Origin: Pseudomonadota bacterium
Lineage (GTDB): Bacteria; Pseudomonadota; Alphaproteobacteria; Acetobacterales; Acetobacteraceae
DNA: 6,347 nt
Assembly: GCA_021826485.1 (NCBI GenBank)
Contig: JAKAZX010000243.1
Span: 1-6,347 of the forward strand
Direction of reading: 5' to 3'
Shown: positions 1 through 5,824 of the stretch, piece after piece
Position numbering within the stretch: the stretch's first letter is position 1
Layout: every line of letters starts with the position of its first letter
Position numbers and translations under genes: made by a program
The notes under the pieces: model-generated
What the model saw: the letters and a program-made list of their open reading frames with translations, nothing else
What the model was told of the DNA's origin: nothing
Databases searched by the model: none

Positions 1-431
1 CCGGCGCCGTCAGCGGCGCCGCGGGGCTCGCCGGCGCGGTGCCGGACGCGGCGCTGACCACGCTGCTGATCATGCGCCAGATCGCCGCCGCGGCGGTGGT
101 GGAGGGCGAGGACGTGCGGTCCGAGGCGACGCGGCGCGCCTGCCTGGAAGTGTTCGCCCTGGACGCCTCCGGGGAGGAGGGCGGCTACTGGGCCGCCCGC
201 CTGCTGCTGCGCGGCGCCCCGGTGGCTGCCATGCTGGCGCAGGCCGCTCGCACCTGGAGCGTCGCGCTGGCCGACAAGCTGGCCGCCCAGGCCGCCCCGC
301 TGGCCGGCGCCGCCGGCGGGGCGCTGGTCAACACCGCCTTCCTGCGCCACTACCGCCGCATGGCCCGCGCCCATTTCACCGTGCGCCGGCTGGAACGCAC
401 CTACGGCGCCGCGGCGGTGCGGGGATACTGA
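1..431 (+). CDS. EcsC family protein, C-terminal part (5' end outside window)
   Basis: The reading frame is open from the left edge (first full codon at base 3) to a TGA at 429-431, giving 142 visible residues; the start lies upstream of the window. The fragment shows the typical C-terminal half of EcsC-family proteins. A Gly/Ala-rich stretch is followed by a segment reading TTLLIMRQIA, then EGEDVRSEATRRACLEVFAL. The end is a Gly-rich helix (AAPLAGAAGGALVNTAF) followed by the conserved tail MARAHFTVRRLERTYG. The family is named after Bacillus EcsC, whose biochemical role is not settled, so no reaction is assigned. The hydrophobic Ala/Gly-rich segments suggest membrane association, but that is inference. 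A 55-nt gap separates it from the downstream PRC-barrel gene on the same strand, so co-transcription is possible. The family call rests on remembered motifs and is fairly firm; function is unknown. Confidence 0.85.
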   Translation, partial: GAVSGAAGLAGAVPDAALTTLLIMRQIAAAAVVEGEDVRSEATRRACLEVFALDASGEEGGYWAARLLLRGAPVAAMLAQAARTWSVALADKLAAQAAPLAGAAGGALVNTAFLRHYRRMARAHFTVRRLERTYGAAAVRGY

Positions 432-486
432 GGCGGCGGCGCGACGATCGGCTTGCTCCCGGCTGCGATCCGCGCGACGCTGGGGC

Positions 487-960
487 GTGCGGTTCCTTTC
501 GGCAAGCGCGGCGTGGCCGCGATGTTTCACCCTCGCCGCGGCGCTGCTGCTGGCCGGTCCGGCCGGCGCGCAGACCGCTGCCGCTCCGCCATCCCCCGGG
601 ATCGACGAGGTGGCCGAGAGCAAGGTGGTCGCCGTGCTCGGCCTCGCCGCCCGCGGTGCCGACGGCAAGGAGGTCGGGCGGATCGTCGATGTGCTGGTCG
701 ATCAGGCCGGCACGCCGCGCGCCGCGGTGATCGACGTGGGCGGCTTCCTCGGCATGGGCAACCGCAAGGTGGCGGTGGAATGGGGCGCGGTGCGCTTCGG
801 CATGGGCAAGGCGGCGGCGGCGCTGCTCGCGCTGCCGTCCGACATGATCAAGTCGGCCCCCGTCTACGATCCGGGCAAGCCGGTGGAGGCGCTCGGCGTG
901 CCGCCGGCCCCCGCCGCAGCCGCCGCGCCGGCCGCCGCCCCACCCGCAGCCGCGCAGTGA
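487..960 (+). CDS. Exported PRC-barrel domain protein
   Basis: The product is 157 aa. Residues 1-28 look like a Sec signal peptide: an Arg near the N-terminus, a hydrophobic core (FTLAAALLLAG), and an AGA|QT cleavage site. Residues about 45-105 match a PRC-barrel: KVVAVLGLAARGADGKEVGRIVDVLVD, then AAVIDVGGFLGMGNRKVAVEW. The GGFLGxGxRKVAV block is typical of the alphaproteobacterial exported version. The last 20 or so residues are an Ala/Pro-rich low-complexity tail. PRC-barrels occur in RimM, in photosynthetic reaction centre H subunits and in many stand-alone proteins of unknown role; here a periplasmic small-molecule or protein contact role is only a guess. The start is GTG at 487. No in-frame ATG exists before the signal peptide, and the only purine-rich stretch upstream (GGGG at 482-485) is too close to be a good ribosome binding site, so the start is less certain than the domain. 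Confidence 0.85.
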   Translation: MRFLSASAAWPRCFTLAAALLLAGPAGAQTAAAPPSPGIDEVAESKVVAVLGLAARGADGKEVGRIVDVLVDQAGTPRAAVIDVGGFLGMGNRKVAVEWGAVRFGMGKAAAALLALPSDMIKSAPVYDPGKPVEALGVPPAPAAAAAPAAAPPAAAQ

Positions 961-991
961 GCGGCCGGTGCCGTTGCCGCGAACGCCGGAC

Positions 992-2203
992 ATGCCGCCG
1001 GACGGGACCGGGCTGCGGGCGCTCGACTGGCTGAATTTCTTCGTCGCCAATCTGCAGACCGGCTTCGGCCCGTTCATCGCCGTCTATCTGACCACGCATA
1101 AATGGACCCAGGGACAGATCGGCGTCGCGCTGTCGGTCGGCACCGCGGTGACCATGCTGGCGCAGGTGCCCGGCGGCGCGCTGGTCGATGCGCTGCCGCG
1201 CAAGCGGCTGGCGGCCACCATCGGCCTGGTCGCGATCGCCGCCAGCGCCCTGCTGCTGGGCCTGTGGCCGGCGCGCGGGCCGGTGATGCTGGCGCAGGCC
1301 CTGCACGGCTTCGCCGGCTGCGTGCTGGTGCCGGCGATCGCGGCGATCACGCTGAACCGGGTGGGCCGCCAGGCCTTCGCCGAGCGGCTGGGGCGCAACG
1401 CCCGCTTCGCCGCCTTGGGCAATGCCGCGGGGGCGGCGCTGATGGGGGCGATCGGCAGCTTCGTCGCCAGCCGCGCGGTGTTCTGGCTCGCCGCCCTGCT
1501 GGTGCTGCCGGCGCTGGCCGCGGTGCGCGCCATGCCGGGCCGCGACCCGCCGGCCGACCCCGACCTCGCCGCCGCGACCGAGCCGGCGGACCGGCCGCGC
1601 GAAGCCGGCTGGCGGGTGATGCTGGACCGCCGGCTGCTCGCCTTCGCCCTCTGCATCGTCTGCTTCCAGTTCGCCAACGCGGCGATGCTGCCGATCGCGG
1701 CGGCGGAGGTGACGCGCCAGGCGGGGGAGCGGGCCAACCTGATCATCGCCGCCTGCCTGATCGTGCCGCAGGGGGTGGTGGCGCTGCTGTCGCCCCTGGT
1801 CGGGCGGCTGGCGGAGCGGCAGGGGCGGCGGCGCGTGCTGCTGCTGGGCTTCCTGATGCTGCCGGTGCACGGGCTGCTGCTGGCCACCCTCGCCAGCCCG
1901 GCGCTGATCGTGGCGAGCCAGGTGCTGGACGGGGTCGCCGGCGCGGTGATCGGCGTGCTGCTGCCGCTGATCGCGGCCGACCTGACGCGCGGCACCGGCC
2001 GGTTCAACCTGTGCATGGGCGCGATCGGGCTGGGGGTGGGGGTGGGTGCCACGCTCAGCACCGCCATGGCCGGCGGCATCGCCGGCCGCTACGGCAACAG
2101 CCTCGCCTTCCTGTCCTTGACGCTGGCGGGCACGATCGCGGTGCTGATGGTCGTCCTCACGATGCCGGAGACGCGGCCGACGCCCCCATCGCCTGGCGGA
2201 TGA
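992..2203 (+). CDS. Major facilitator superfamily (MFS) transporter
   Basis: The product is 403 aa from the ATG at 992, within the usual MFS range, with about 12 hydrophobic segments. Six fall in residues 11-180 and six in 212-392, separated by a hydrophilic charged loop at about 183-210. MFS-type loop motifs follow helix 2 (GALVDALPRKR, 62-72) and helix 8 (GRLAERQGRRR, 271-281), as expected for two homologous six-helix halves. The protein sits in the inner membrane and would be a secondary transporter, probably of the drug/metabolite efflux kind. Substrate cannot be read from the sequence. An in-frame GTG at 968 would add eight residues; it has only a weak GTGAG upstream, and the extra codons include TTG and CGA, which are uncommon here, so I prefer 992. 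The gene follows the PRC-barrel gene by 31 nt, and its 3' end overlaps the opposite-strand hydroxylase gene by 47 bp. Confidence 0.9.
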   Translation: MPPDGTGLRALDWLNFFVANLQTGFGPFIAVYLTTHKWTQGQIGVALSVGTAVTMLAQVPGGALVDALPRKRLAATIGLVAIAASALLLGLWPARGPVMLAQALHGFAGCVLVPAIAAITLNRVGRQAFAERLGRNARFAALGNAAGAALMGAIGSFVASRAVFWLAALLVLPALAAVRAMPGRDPPADPDLAAATEPADRPREAGWRVMLDRRLLAFALCIVCFQFANAAMLPIAAAEVTRQAGERANLIIAACLIVPQGVVALLSPLVGRLAERQGRRRVLLLGFLMLPVHGLLLATLASPALIVASQVLDGVAGAVIGVLLPLIAADLTRGTGRFNLCMGAIGLGVGVGATLSTAMAGGIAGRYGNSLAFLSLTLAGTIAVLMVVLTMPETRPTPPSPGG

Positions 2204-3383
2204 ACCGCCGCTTCAGCGGCGGCAGCCGGTGCACCGCGGCGATGCCCAGGTCGCGGGCCGCGCGCAGCAGCGGGTGGTCGGTGCTGAACAGCCGGTCCAG
2301 CCCGTCAGTCGCCGCCAGCATCATCAGATTGTCCGGCCGCCGGCGGGCCTGATAGCGCGCCAGCAGCGCGGGGGCACCGGGGTCCGCCCCGGCGGCCGCG
2401 GCGGCGATCAGCAGCTCGGCCAGCGCCGCGGCGTCACGGAAGCCGAGATTGAGGCCCTGGCCCGCGATCGGATGCACGCCATGCGCGGCATCGCCCACCA
2501 GGGCCAGCCGCGTGGCGGTGTAGCGGTGGGCGTGCATCGCGGTCAGCGGATAGCTCCAGCGCCGCCCGAGCGGCCGGACCGCGCCGAGATGCCCGCCCAG
2601 CCGGCGGGCCAGTTCGCGGGCGAAGGCGGCATCCGGCAGCGCCAGCAGGCGGCGGGCGAGCGCGTCGCGCTCGGTCCAGACGATCGCCGACAGGTTGGGC
2701 GCCCCCTCGGTCGGTGCCATCGGCAGTTGCGCGAACGGGCCGGCGGGCAGGAAATGCTCCAGCGCCACCGCGTTGTGCGGCCGTTCGTGGGCGACCGCGC
2801 AGACGATGCCGGTCTGGCGATAGGGGATGCGCGTCACCGGAATGCCGGCCTCCGCCCGCAGCCGGCTGTCCCGCCCTTCCGCCGCCACCACCAGCCGCGC
2901 CGCGATCTCCGTCCCGTCCCCGAGGCGCAGCGTCGCGCCATCGGCGCTGCGGGTGACGACGGCGGCGGCCGGGGCGAACAGGCGCAGACCGGGCAGCTCA
3001 TGCAGCCGGGCATTCAGCGCCATGCGCAGGCTGCGCGCCTCCACCATCCAGCCGAACGCCTCCGCCCCCGCCTCGCGGGCGCCGAAATGCAGGAACAGCG
3101 GCGCCGCCGGCCGGCCGACCCGGCCGTCGGAGACGCGGATGTCGCGGATCGGCCCGGCGGGGAACGGCAGGCGCTGCCACAGCCCCGCCGCTTCCAGCAG
3201 GCGGCGGGAATCGGCGGCGATGGCATAGGCGCGGCCGTCGAAATCCGGATGCTCCATCGGCGGCAGCGCCGCGCGGTCGATGATCGCGACCGCCAGCCCC
3301 GCCTCCGCCAGCCGGCAGGCGAGCGCGCCGCCGACCGGCCCGGCCCCCACCACGCAGACATCCGCCGCGATCCGCTCGCTCAT
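2157..3383 (-). CDS. FAD-dependent ubiquinone-biosynthesis-type hydroxylase (UbiH/UbiF/COQ6 family)
   Basis: The product is 408 aa, normal for the family. Three flavoprotein hydroxylase motifs appear in order. The FAD/ADP Rossmann loop is VVGAGPVGG (11-19), with Asp36 ending beta-2. The middle 'DG' region is AEGRDSRLR (168-176), with Glu where Asp is usual. The second FAD motif is GDAAH (297-301), followed by HPIAGQGLNLG (304-314), the hallmark of the UbiH/UbiF/COQ6 branch. DGRAYAIA (49-56) also fits this branch. Family enzymes hydroxylate the ubiquinone ring using O2 and NAD(P)H. Which ring position cannot be decided here, and alphaproteobacteria also have UbiL, which can act at more than one carbon, so no symbol is given. 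The ATG at 3383 is chosen because GAGG (3391-3394) lies 7 nt upstream and the Rossmann fold begins at once; the frame extends to 3506 but that part looks non-coding. The gene is divergent from glnK. Confidence 0.92.
   Translation of the reverse strand: MSERIAADVCVVGAGPVGGALACRLAEAGLAVAIIDRAALPPMEHPDFDGRAYAIAADSRRLLEAAGLWQRLPFPAGPIRDIRVSDGRVGRPAAPLFLHFGAREAGAEAFGWMVEARSLRMALNARLHELPGLRLFAPAAAVVTRSADGATLRLGDGTEIAARLVVAAEGRDSRLRAEAGIPVTRIPYRQTGIVCAVAHERPHNAVALEHFLPAGPFAQLPMAPTEGAPNLSAIVWTERDALARRLLALPDAAFARELARRLGGHLGAVRPLGRRWSYPLTAMHAHRYTATRLALVGDAAHGVHPIAGQGLNLGFRDAAALAELLIAAAAAGADPGAPALLARYQARRRPDNLMMLAATDGLDRLFSTDHPLLRAARDLGIAAVHRLPPLKRRFIRQAMGASAASPAS
2205..2222 (+). repeat. GC-rich hairpin just after the MFS stop codon
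   Basis: CCGCCGC-TTCA-GCGGCGG forms a perfect 7-bp stem with a 4-nt loop (8 bp if a 2-nt loop is allowed), starting one base after the MFS stop codon and lying inside the 3' coding part of the opposite hydroxylase gene. No run of T follows, so it is not a standard intrinsic terminator. It could slow polymerase or protect the 3' end of the MFS transcript, or it may simply follow from codon choice in a high-GC gene. Confidence 0.4.
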
Positions 3384-3411
3384 GCCACTGCCTCGGTTGC
3401 GTGCAGTGGCA
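3383..3411. promoter_or_regulatory. Perfect 9-bp inverted repeat overlapping the hydroxylase start codon
   Basis: TGCCACTGC (3383-3391) and GCAGTGGCA (3403-3411) are exact reverse complements separated by 11 bases, so the half-site centres are 20 bp apart, about two helical turns. This spacing suits a dimeric DNA-binding regulator. In the hydroxylase mRNA the same bases can form a stem-loop that pairs the A of the AUG and the last G of the GAGG ribosome binding site, so translational control is an alternative. The repeat is centred about 130 bp upstream of the predicted glnK transcription start, the range used by sigma-54 enhancer-binding proteins, but it does not match the NtrC consensus (TGCAC-N-GTGCA type). 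The repeat is directly visible; its role is inferred. Confidence 0.5.
3391..3394 (-). promoter_or_regulatory. Ribosome binding site of the hydroxylase gene
   Basis: GAGG read on the minus strand lies 7 nt before the ATG at 3383. It decides between this start and the longer open frame reaching 3506. Its last base falls inside the stem of the inverted repeat at 3383-3411. Confidence 0.6.
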
Positions 3412-3500
3412 GAGGAGGCGCCGCTGGGCGGAATTGCAACCCGCTGCCTGCGCTTTGGGCAACCCCGGCCGCGTGGGGCGCCGGCAGCGCCGCGCCGGGG

Positions 3501-3516
3501 TGGCACGGTTCTTGAA
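3501..3516 (+). promoter_or_regulatory. Probable sigma-54 (RpoN) promoter of glnK-amtB
   Basis: TGGCACGGTTCTTGAA aligns with the sigma-54 consensus TGGCACG-N4-TTGCW. The -24 element TGGCACG is perfect, the spacing is exact, and the -12 element reads TTGAA, with A replacing the C of the conserved GC. The predicted transcription start is near 3527, leaving a leader of about 75 nt before glnK. Promoters of glnK-amtB operons are commonly sigma-54/NtrC dependent, which supports the call. The -12 mismatch should weaken the promoter or make it unusual. No convincing NtrC pair was seen upstream, and no sigma-70 -10 box sits at the right distance from TTGAAC. Confidence 0.6.
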
Positions 3517-3601
3517 CTGCCTGTTGCGATGCAGCGCGTCCGACCGCCCGGCAGGCGCGGCGGGCGGCGGCGGCGAGACAGGATCGGAGCAGGGCAGCGA
3601 C

Positions 3602-3940
3602 ATGAAACTGATCATGGCCATCATCAAGCCCTTCAAGCTCGACGACGTGCGCGAGGCGCTGACGCCGCTCGGCGTGCAGGGCCTGACCGTCAGCGAGGTG
3701 AAGGGGTTCGGCCGCCAGAAGGGGCAGACCGAGATCTACCGGGGCGCGGAATACCACGTGAATTTCCTGCCCAAGGTGAAGATCGAGGTGGCGGTGCCCT
3801 CCGACCTCGCCGAGCAGGTGGTGGAGGCGATCATGAAGTCCGCCCACACCGGCAAGATCGGCGACGGCAAGATCTTCGTGCTCGACATCGACCGGGCCGT
3901 GCGCATCCGCACCGGCGAGACCGACGCGCAGGCACTGTGA
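3602..3940 (+). CDS. glnK: PII nitrogen regulatory protein GlnK
   Basis: The product is 112 aa, the standard PII length. PII trimers in the cytoplasm sense 2-oxoglutarate and ATP/ADP and bind targets such as AmtB, the GlnE/GlnD-linked enzymes and NtrB. Both PII signatures are present: YRGAEY (46-51), with Tyr51 as the uridylylation site at the T-loop tip, and the B-loop TGKIGDGKIFV (83-93). Ligand residues GRQK (37-40), Lys58, Lys90, Arg101 and Arg103 are all in place. The N-terminus MKLIMAIIKPFKLDDVREALT matches the alphaproteobacterial GlnK/GlnZ type. The ATG at 3602 is preceded by AGGG (3591-3594, 7 nt away); an open frame extends farther upstream but does not look like PII. amtB follows after 40 nt on the same strand, which is why glnK is preferred to glnB. 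The sigma-54-like site at 3501 suggests nitrogen control. I see no missing key residue. Confidence 0.96.
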   Translation: MKLIMAIIKPFKLDDVREALTPLGVQGLTVSEVKGFGRQKGQTEIYRGAEYHVNFLPKVKIEVAVPSDLAEQVVEAIMKSAHTGKIGDGKIFVLDIDRAVRIRTGETDAQAL

Positions 3941-3980
3941 ACTGAAACCGCGACGAGAAGAACCCGAGGGACAATCGAGA

Positions 3981-5396
3981 ATGCTCAGGCTGACACATCG
4001 ACTCGCGGCGCGCGCCTCGCTGGCGCTGCTGCCGCTGCTGCTGGCCGCGCCGGCCTTCGCCGACGACCAGCCGGCGGCGGCAGCGGCCGCACCGGCGGCT
4101 GCGGCGGCGGCCGTTGCCGCCAACAAGATCGACAGCGGCGACACCGCATGGATGCTCACCAGCACGGCACTCGTGCTGATGATGACGATCCCCGGCCTGG
4201 CGCTGTTCTATGCCGGCATGGTGCGCAAGAAGAACATCCTGGCGACCATCATGCAGTCCTTCGCGATCTGCTGCCTGGTCACCGTTACCTGGATGGTGGC
4301 GGGCTACAGCCTCGCCTTCACCAACGGCAACGCCTATATCGGCGACCTGTCGCGGTTCTTCCTGATGGGGTTCGGCGAGAACTGGGACAAGGCGTTCGTC
4401 CTCGGGGCCGGCGTGGACGGCGCGACGCCGCTGACCATCCCCGAAAGCGTCTACATGATGTTCCAGATGACGTTCGCGATCATCACGCCGGCGCTGATCG
4501 CCGGCGCGTTCGCCGACCGCATGAAGTTCTCGGCGATGTGCCTGTTCATGGTGCTGTGGTCGCTGTTCGTCTATTCGCCGATCGCGCACTGGGTCTGGAG
4601 CGCGACCGGCTGGCTCGGCGCCGGTGTGTTCGGCCTGCCGGGGGCGGCGGACTTCGCCGGCGGCACGGTCGTGCACATCAATGCCGGCATCGCCGGGCTG
4701 GTCGCCTGCCTCGTGCTCGGCAAGCGCGTCGGCTACGGCCATGAGAACATGGCACCGTACAACGTCGCCTATGCGGTGATCGGCGCGTCGCTGCTGTGGG
4801 TCGGCTGGTTCGGCTTCAATGCCGGCTCCGCCGTCAGCTCCGGCGGGCGCGCGGGGATGGCGATGACGGTGACGCAGATTGCCACCGCCGCCGCGGCGCT
4901 CGCCTGGATGTTCGCCGAGTGGGGCACCAAGGGCAAGCCGAGCGTGCTCGGCGCGGCGTCCGGGGCGGTCGCCGGGCTGGTCGCGATCACGCCGGCCTCG
5001 GGCTTCGTGCTGCCCGGCCCGGCGCTGATCATCGGCATCGCCGCCGGCGTGATCTGCTTCTGGGCGTCCACCAGCCTCAAGCACGTGCTCGGCTACGACG
5101 ACAGCCTGGACACGTTCGGCGTGCATGGCGTCGGCGGCATCATCGGCGCGCTGCTGACCGGCGTGTTCGCCTTCGGCCCGTTCACCGCGACCAAGGACGC
5201 ACCGCAGGGCGTGAACATCGGCGGCATCGCGCAGTTCGAGGCGCAGGTGATCGCCGTGCTCGCCACCCTGATCTGGAGCGGCGTGATCAGCTTCGTGCTG
5301 TTCAAGGTGGTGGACGTGATCGTCGGCCTGCGCGTGAGCGAGGAGGAGGAGATGGAGGGGCTGGACGTGGTGCTGCACGGCGAGCGCCTCGGCTGA
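3981..5396 (+). CDS. amtB: Ammonium transporter AmtB
   Basis: The 471-aa product is an inner-membrane trimeric ammonium channel. Residues 1-27 form a signal peptide (core LALLPLLLAAPA, cleavage AFA|DD), followed by an Ala-rich linker to about 48 and then 11 predicted membrane segments. By alignment from memory with E. coli AmtB, the pore twin histidines are His232 and His382. Asp224 in DFAGGTVVHINAG is the structural/binding aspartate; Trp276, Phe279 and Ser283 (GWFGFNAGSA) correspond to Trp212, Phe215 and Ser219. Phe161 fits the outer phenylalanine gate. The cytoplasmic tail GLRVSEEEEMEGLDVVLHGE (449-468) is the conserved GlnK-interacting C-terminus. GAGGG (3966-3970 is GAGGG's core) precedes the ATG by 10 nt. 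With glnK 40 nt upstream this is a standard glnK-amtB operon, so GlnK probably blocks the channel when nitrogen is plentiful. A hairpin terminator follows. Confidence 0.97.
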   Translation: MLRLTHRLAARASLALLPLLLAAPAFADDQPAAAAAAPAAAAAAVAANKIDSGDTAWMLTSTALVLMMTIPGLALFYAGMVRKKNILATIMQSFAICCLVTVTWMVAGYSLAFTNGNAYIGDLSRFFLMGFGENWDKAFVLGAGVDGATPLTIPESVYMMFQMTFAIITPALIAGAFADRMKFSAMCLFMVLWSLFVYSPIAHWVWSATGWLGAGVFGLPGAADFAGGTVVHINAGIAGLVACLVLGKRVGYGHENMAPYNVAYAVIGASLLWVGWFGFNAGSAVSSGGRAGMAMTVTQIATAAAALAWMFAEWGTKGKPSVLGAASGAVAGLVAITPASGFVLPGPALIIGIAAGVICFWASTSLKHVLGYDDSLDTFGVHGVGGIIGALLTGVFAFGPFTATKDAPQGVNIGGIAQFEAQVIAVLATLIWSGVISFVLFKVVDVIVGLRVSEEEEMEGLDVVLHGERLG

Positions 5397-5410
5397 CGCA
5401 ACCGCATTCC

Positions 5411-5423
5411 GCGACAATGTCGC
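5411..5423. repeat. Short palindrome overlapping the terminator stem
   Basis: GCGACA-A-TGTCGC is a perfect 6-bp-arm palindrome around one central A. Its last three bases are the first three of the left arm of the terminator at 5421-5450, so as RNA the two folds compete at that edge. With a one-base centre it can form a real hairpin only by losing inner pairs, so as DNA it would be a better protein-binding site than as RNA. It may be chance. Confidence 0.35.
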
Positions 5424-5450
5424 ATGGCCGGGCCGCTGCCCGGCCATGCG
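5421..5450. terminator. Bidirectional hairpin terminator between amtB and the cupin gene
   Basis: CGCATGGCCGGGC (5421-5433) pairs perfectly with GCCCGGCCATGCG (5438-5450), a 13-bp GC-rich stem with loop CGCT. It begins 24 nt after the amtB stop and ends 12 nt before the cupin stop on the other strand. The + side is followed by CGTTTCGG, with only three T, and the - side by ACATTGTCG, so neither has a strong U-tract. In high-GC bacteria such stems often still act as terminators. Its position between two converging genes fits shared use. Confidence 0.75.
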
Positions 5451-5462
5451 CGTTTCGGCCGG

Positions 5463-5813
5463 TCAGATCTCCCGCTTCCGCGCCGCCGTCGCCGGATCGC
5501 CGGTGTTCGGCGTGCCGCCCGGCTCCAGCAGCAGCAGCTCCACCTCCTCCGACGCCACCGGCCGGTGCTCCACGCCTTTCGGCACGACATGGAGATCGCC
5601 GGGACCGAGCCGCACGTCCCCGTCGCGGAGCTGGATGGTCAGGTGCCCCTTCAGCACCAGGAAGAAGTCGTCGGTGTCGGCATGCGCATGCCAGACGAAC
5701 TCCCCCTTGGCCTTCACCACCATGATGTCGTTGTCGTTGAACCGGCCGACGATCCGGGGCGACCAGTGGTCGGAGAAGGTGGCGAGCTTTGCTGCGAGAT
5801 TGACGACCGGCAT
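5463..5813 (-). CDS. Small cupin-domain protein
   Basis: The 116-aa product is a single-domain cupin (beta-barrel). Motif 1 is GEFVWHAHADTDDFFLVLKG (37-56) with metal ligands His42 and His44; the usual Glu of the motif appears as Asp49. Motif 2 is GDLHVVPKGVEHRPVA (72-87) with His83. The end, LLEPGGTPNTGD, is typical of the family often labelled simply 'cupin domain' or, loosely, mannose-6-phosphate isomerase-like. It probably binds a divalent metal; the substrate is unknown, and no enzyme activity is claimed. No signal peptide is seen, so it is likely cytoplasmic. The ATG at 5813 is chosen because GGGAGG (5819-5824) sits 5 nt upstream. An in-frame ATG at 5828 would add five residues and overlap the upstream stop codon. 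It lies 11 nt after the gamma-glutamyltransferase gene and is almost surely co-transcribed with it. Confidence 0.92.
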   Translation of the reverse strand: MPVVNLAAKLATFSDHWSPRIVGRFNDNDIMVVKAKGEFVWHAHADTDDFFLVLKGHLTIQLRDGDVRLGPGDLHVVPKGVEHRPVASEEVELLLLEPGGTPNTGDPATAARKREI

Positions 5814-5818
5814 GCAAT

Positions 5819-5824
5819 CCTCCC
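5819..5824 (-). promoter_or_regulatory. Strong ribosome binding site of the cupin gene
   Basis: GGGAGG on the minus strand is an almost ideal Shine-Dalgarno sequence with a 5-nt spacer to the ATG at 5813. It lies within the codons that would follow the alternative start at 5828, which argues for 5813 as the main start. Confidence 0.75.

Noticed and set aside
900..957. GCC/CCG-rich repeat at the 3' end of the PRC-barrel gene
   Set aside because: It is an imperfect low-complexity Ala/Pro coding tail with no fixed repeat unit, common in high-GC secreted proteins.
848..1870. Long minus-strand open frame (340 aa) opposite the PRC-barrel and MFS genes
   Set aside because: Its translation is rich in Arg, Gln, His and Gly with no recognisable domain, typical of the antisense frame of a high-GC gene. 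The + strand carries clear membrane and PRC-barrel proteins here.
3434..3472. Possible NtrC-type sites around TTGCAA and TGCC...GGCA
   Set aside because: The arms are only 4-6 bp and do not fit the TGCAC...GTGCA pattern or spacing; such matches are expected by chance at this GC content.
2229..3515. Plus-strand 428-aa open frame opposite the hydroxylase gene
   Set aside because: The opposite strand encodes an intact flavoprotein with three cofactor motifs; this frame is Arg/Gln/Gly-rich without any domain.
3512..3540. Sigma-70 promoter starting with TTGAAC
   Set aside because: At the proper spacing the bases read GCGCGT, with no similarity to a -10 box. The sigma-54 reading explains the same bases better.
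3401..3601. Possible N-terminal extension of GlnK by 67 residues
   Set aside because: PII proteins begin directly with MKxIxAIIKPF. The extension has no recognisable motif and contains the sigma-54-like promoter, and a ribosome binding site precedes the ATG at 3602.
3831..5447. Very long minus-strand open frame (538 aa) opposite amtB
   Set aside because: It covers the well-recognised amtB gene. The composition (His/Asp/Arg/Gln-rich) and lack of motifs mark it as an antisense shadow.
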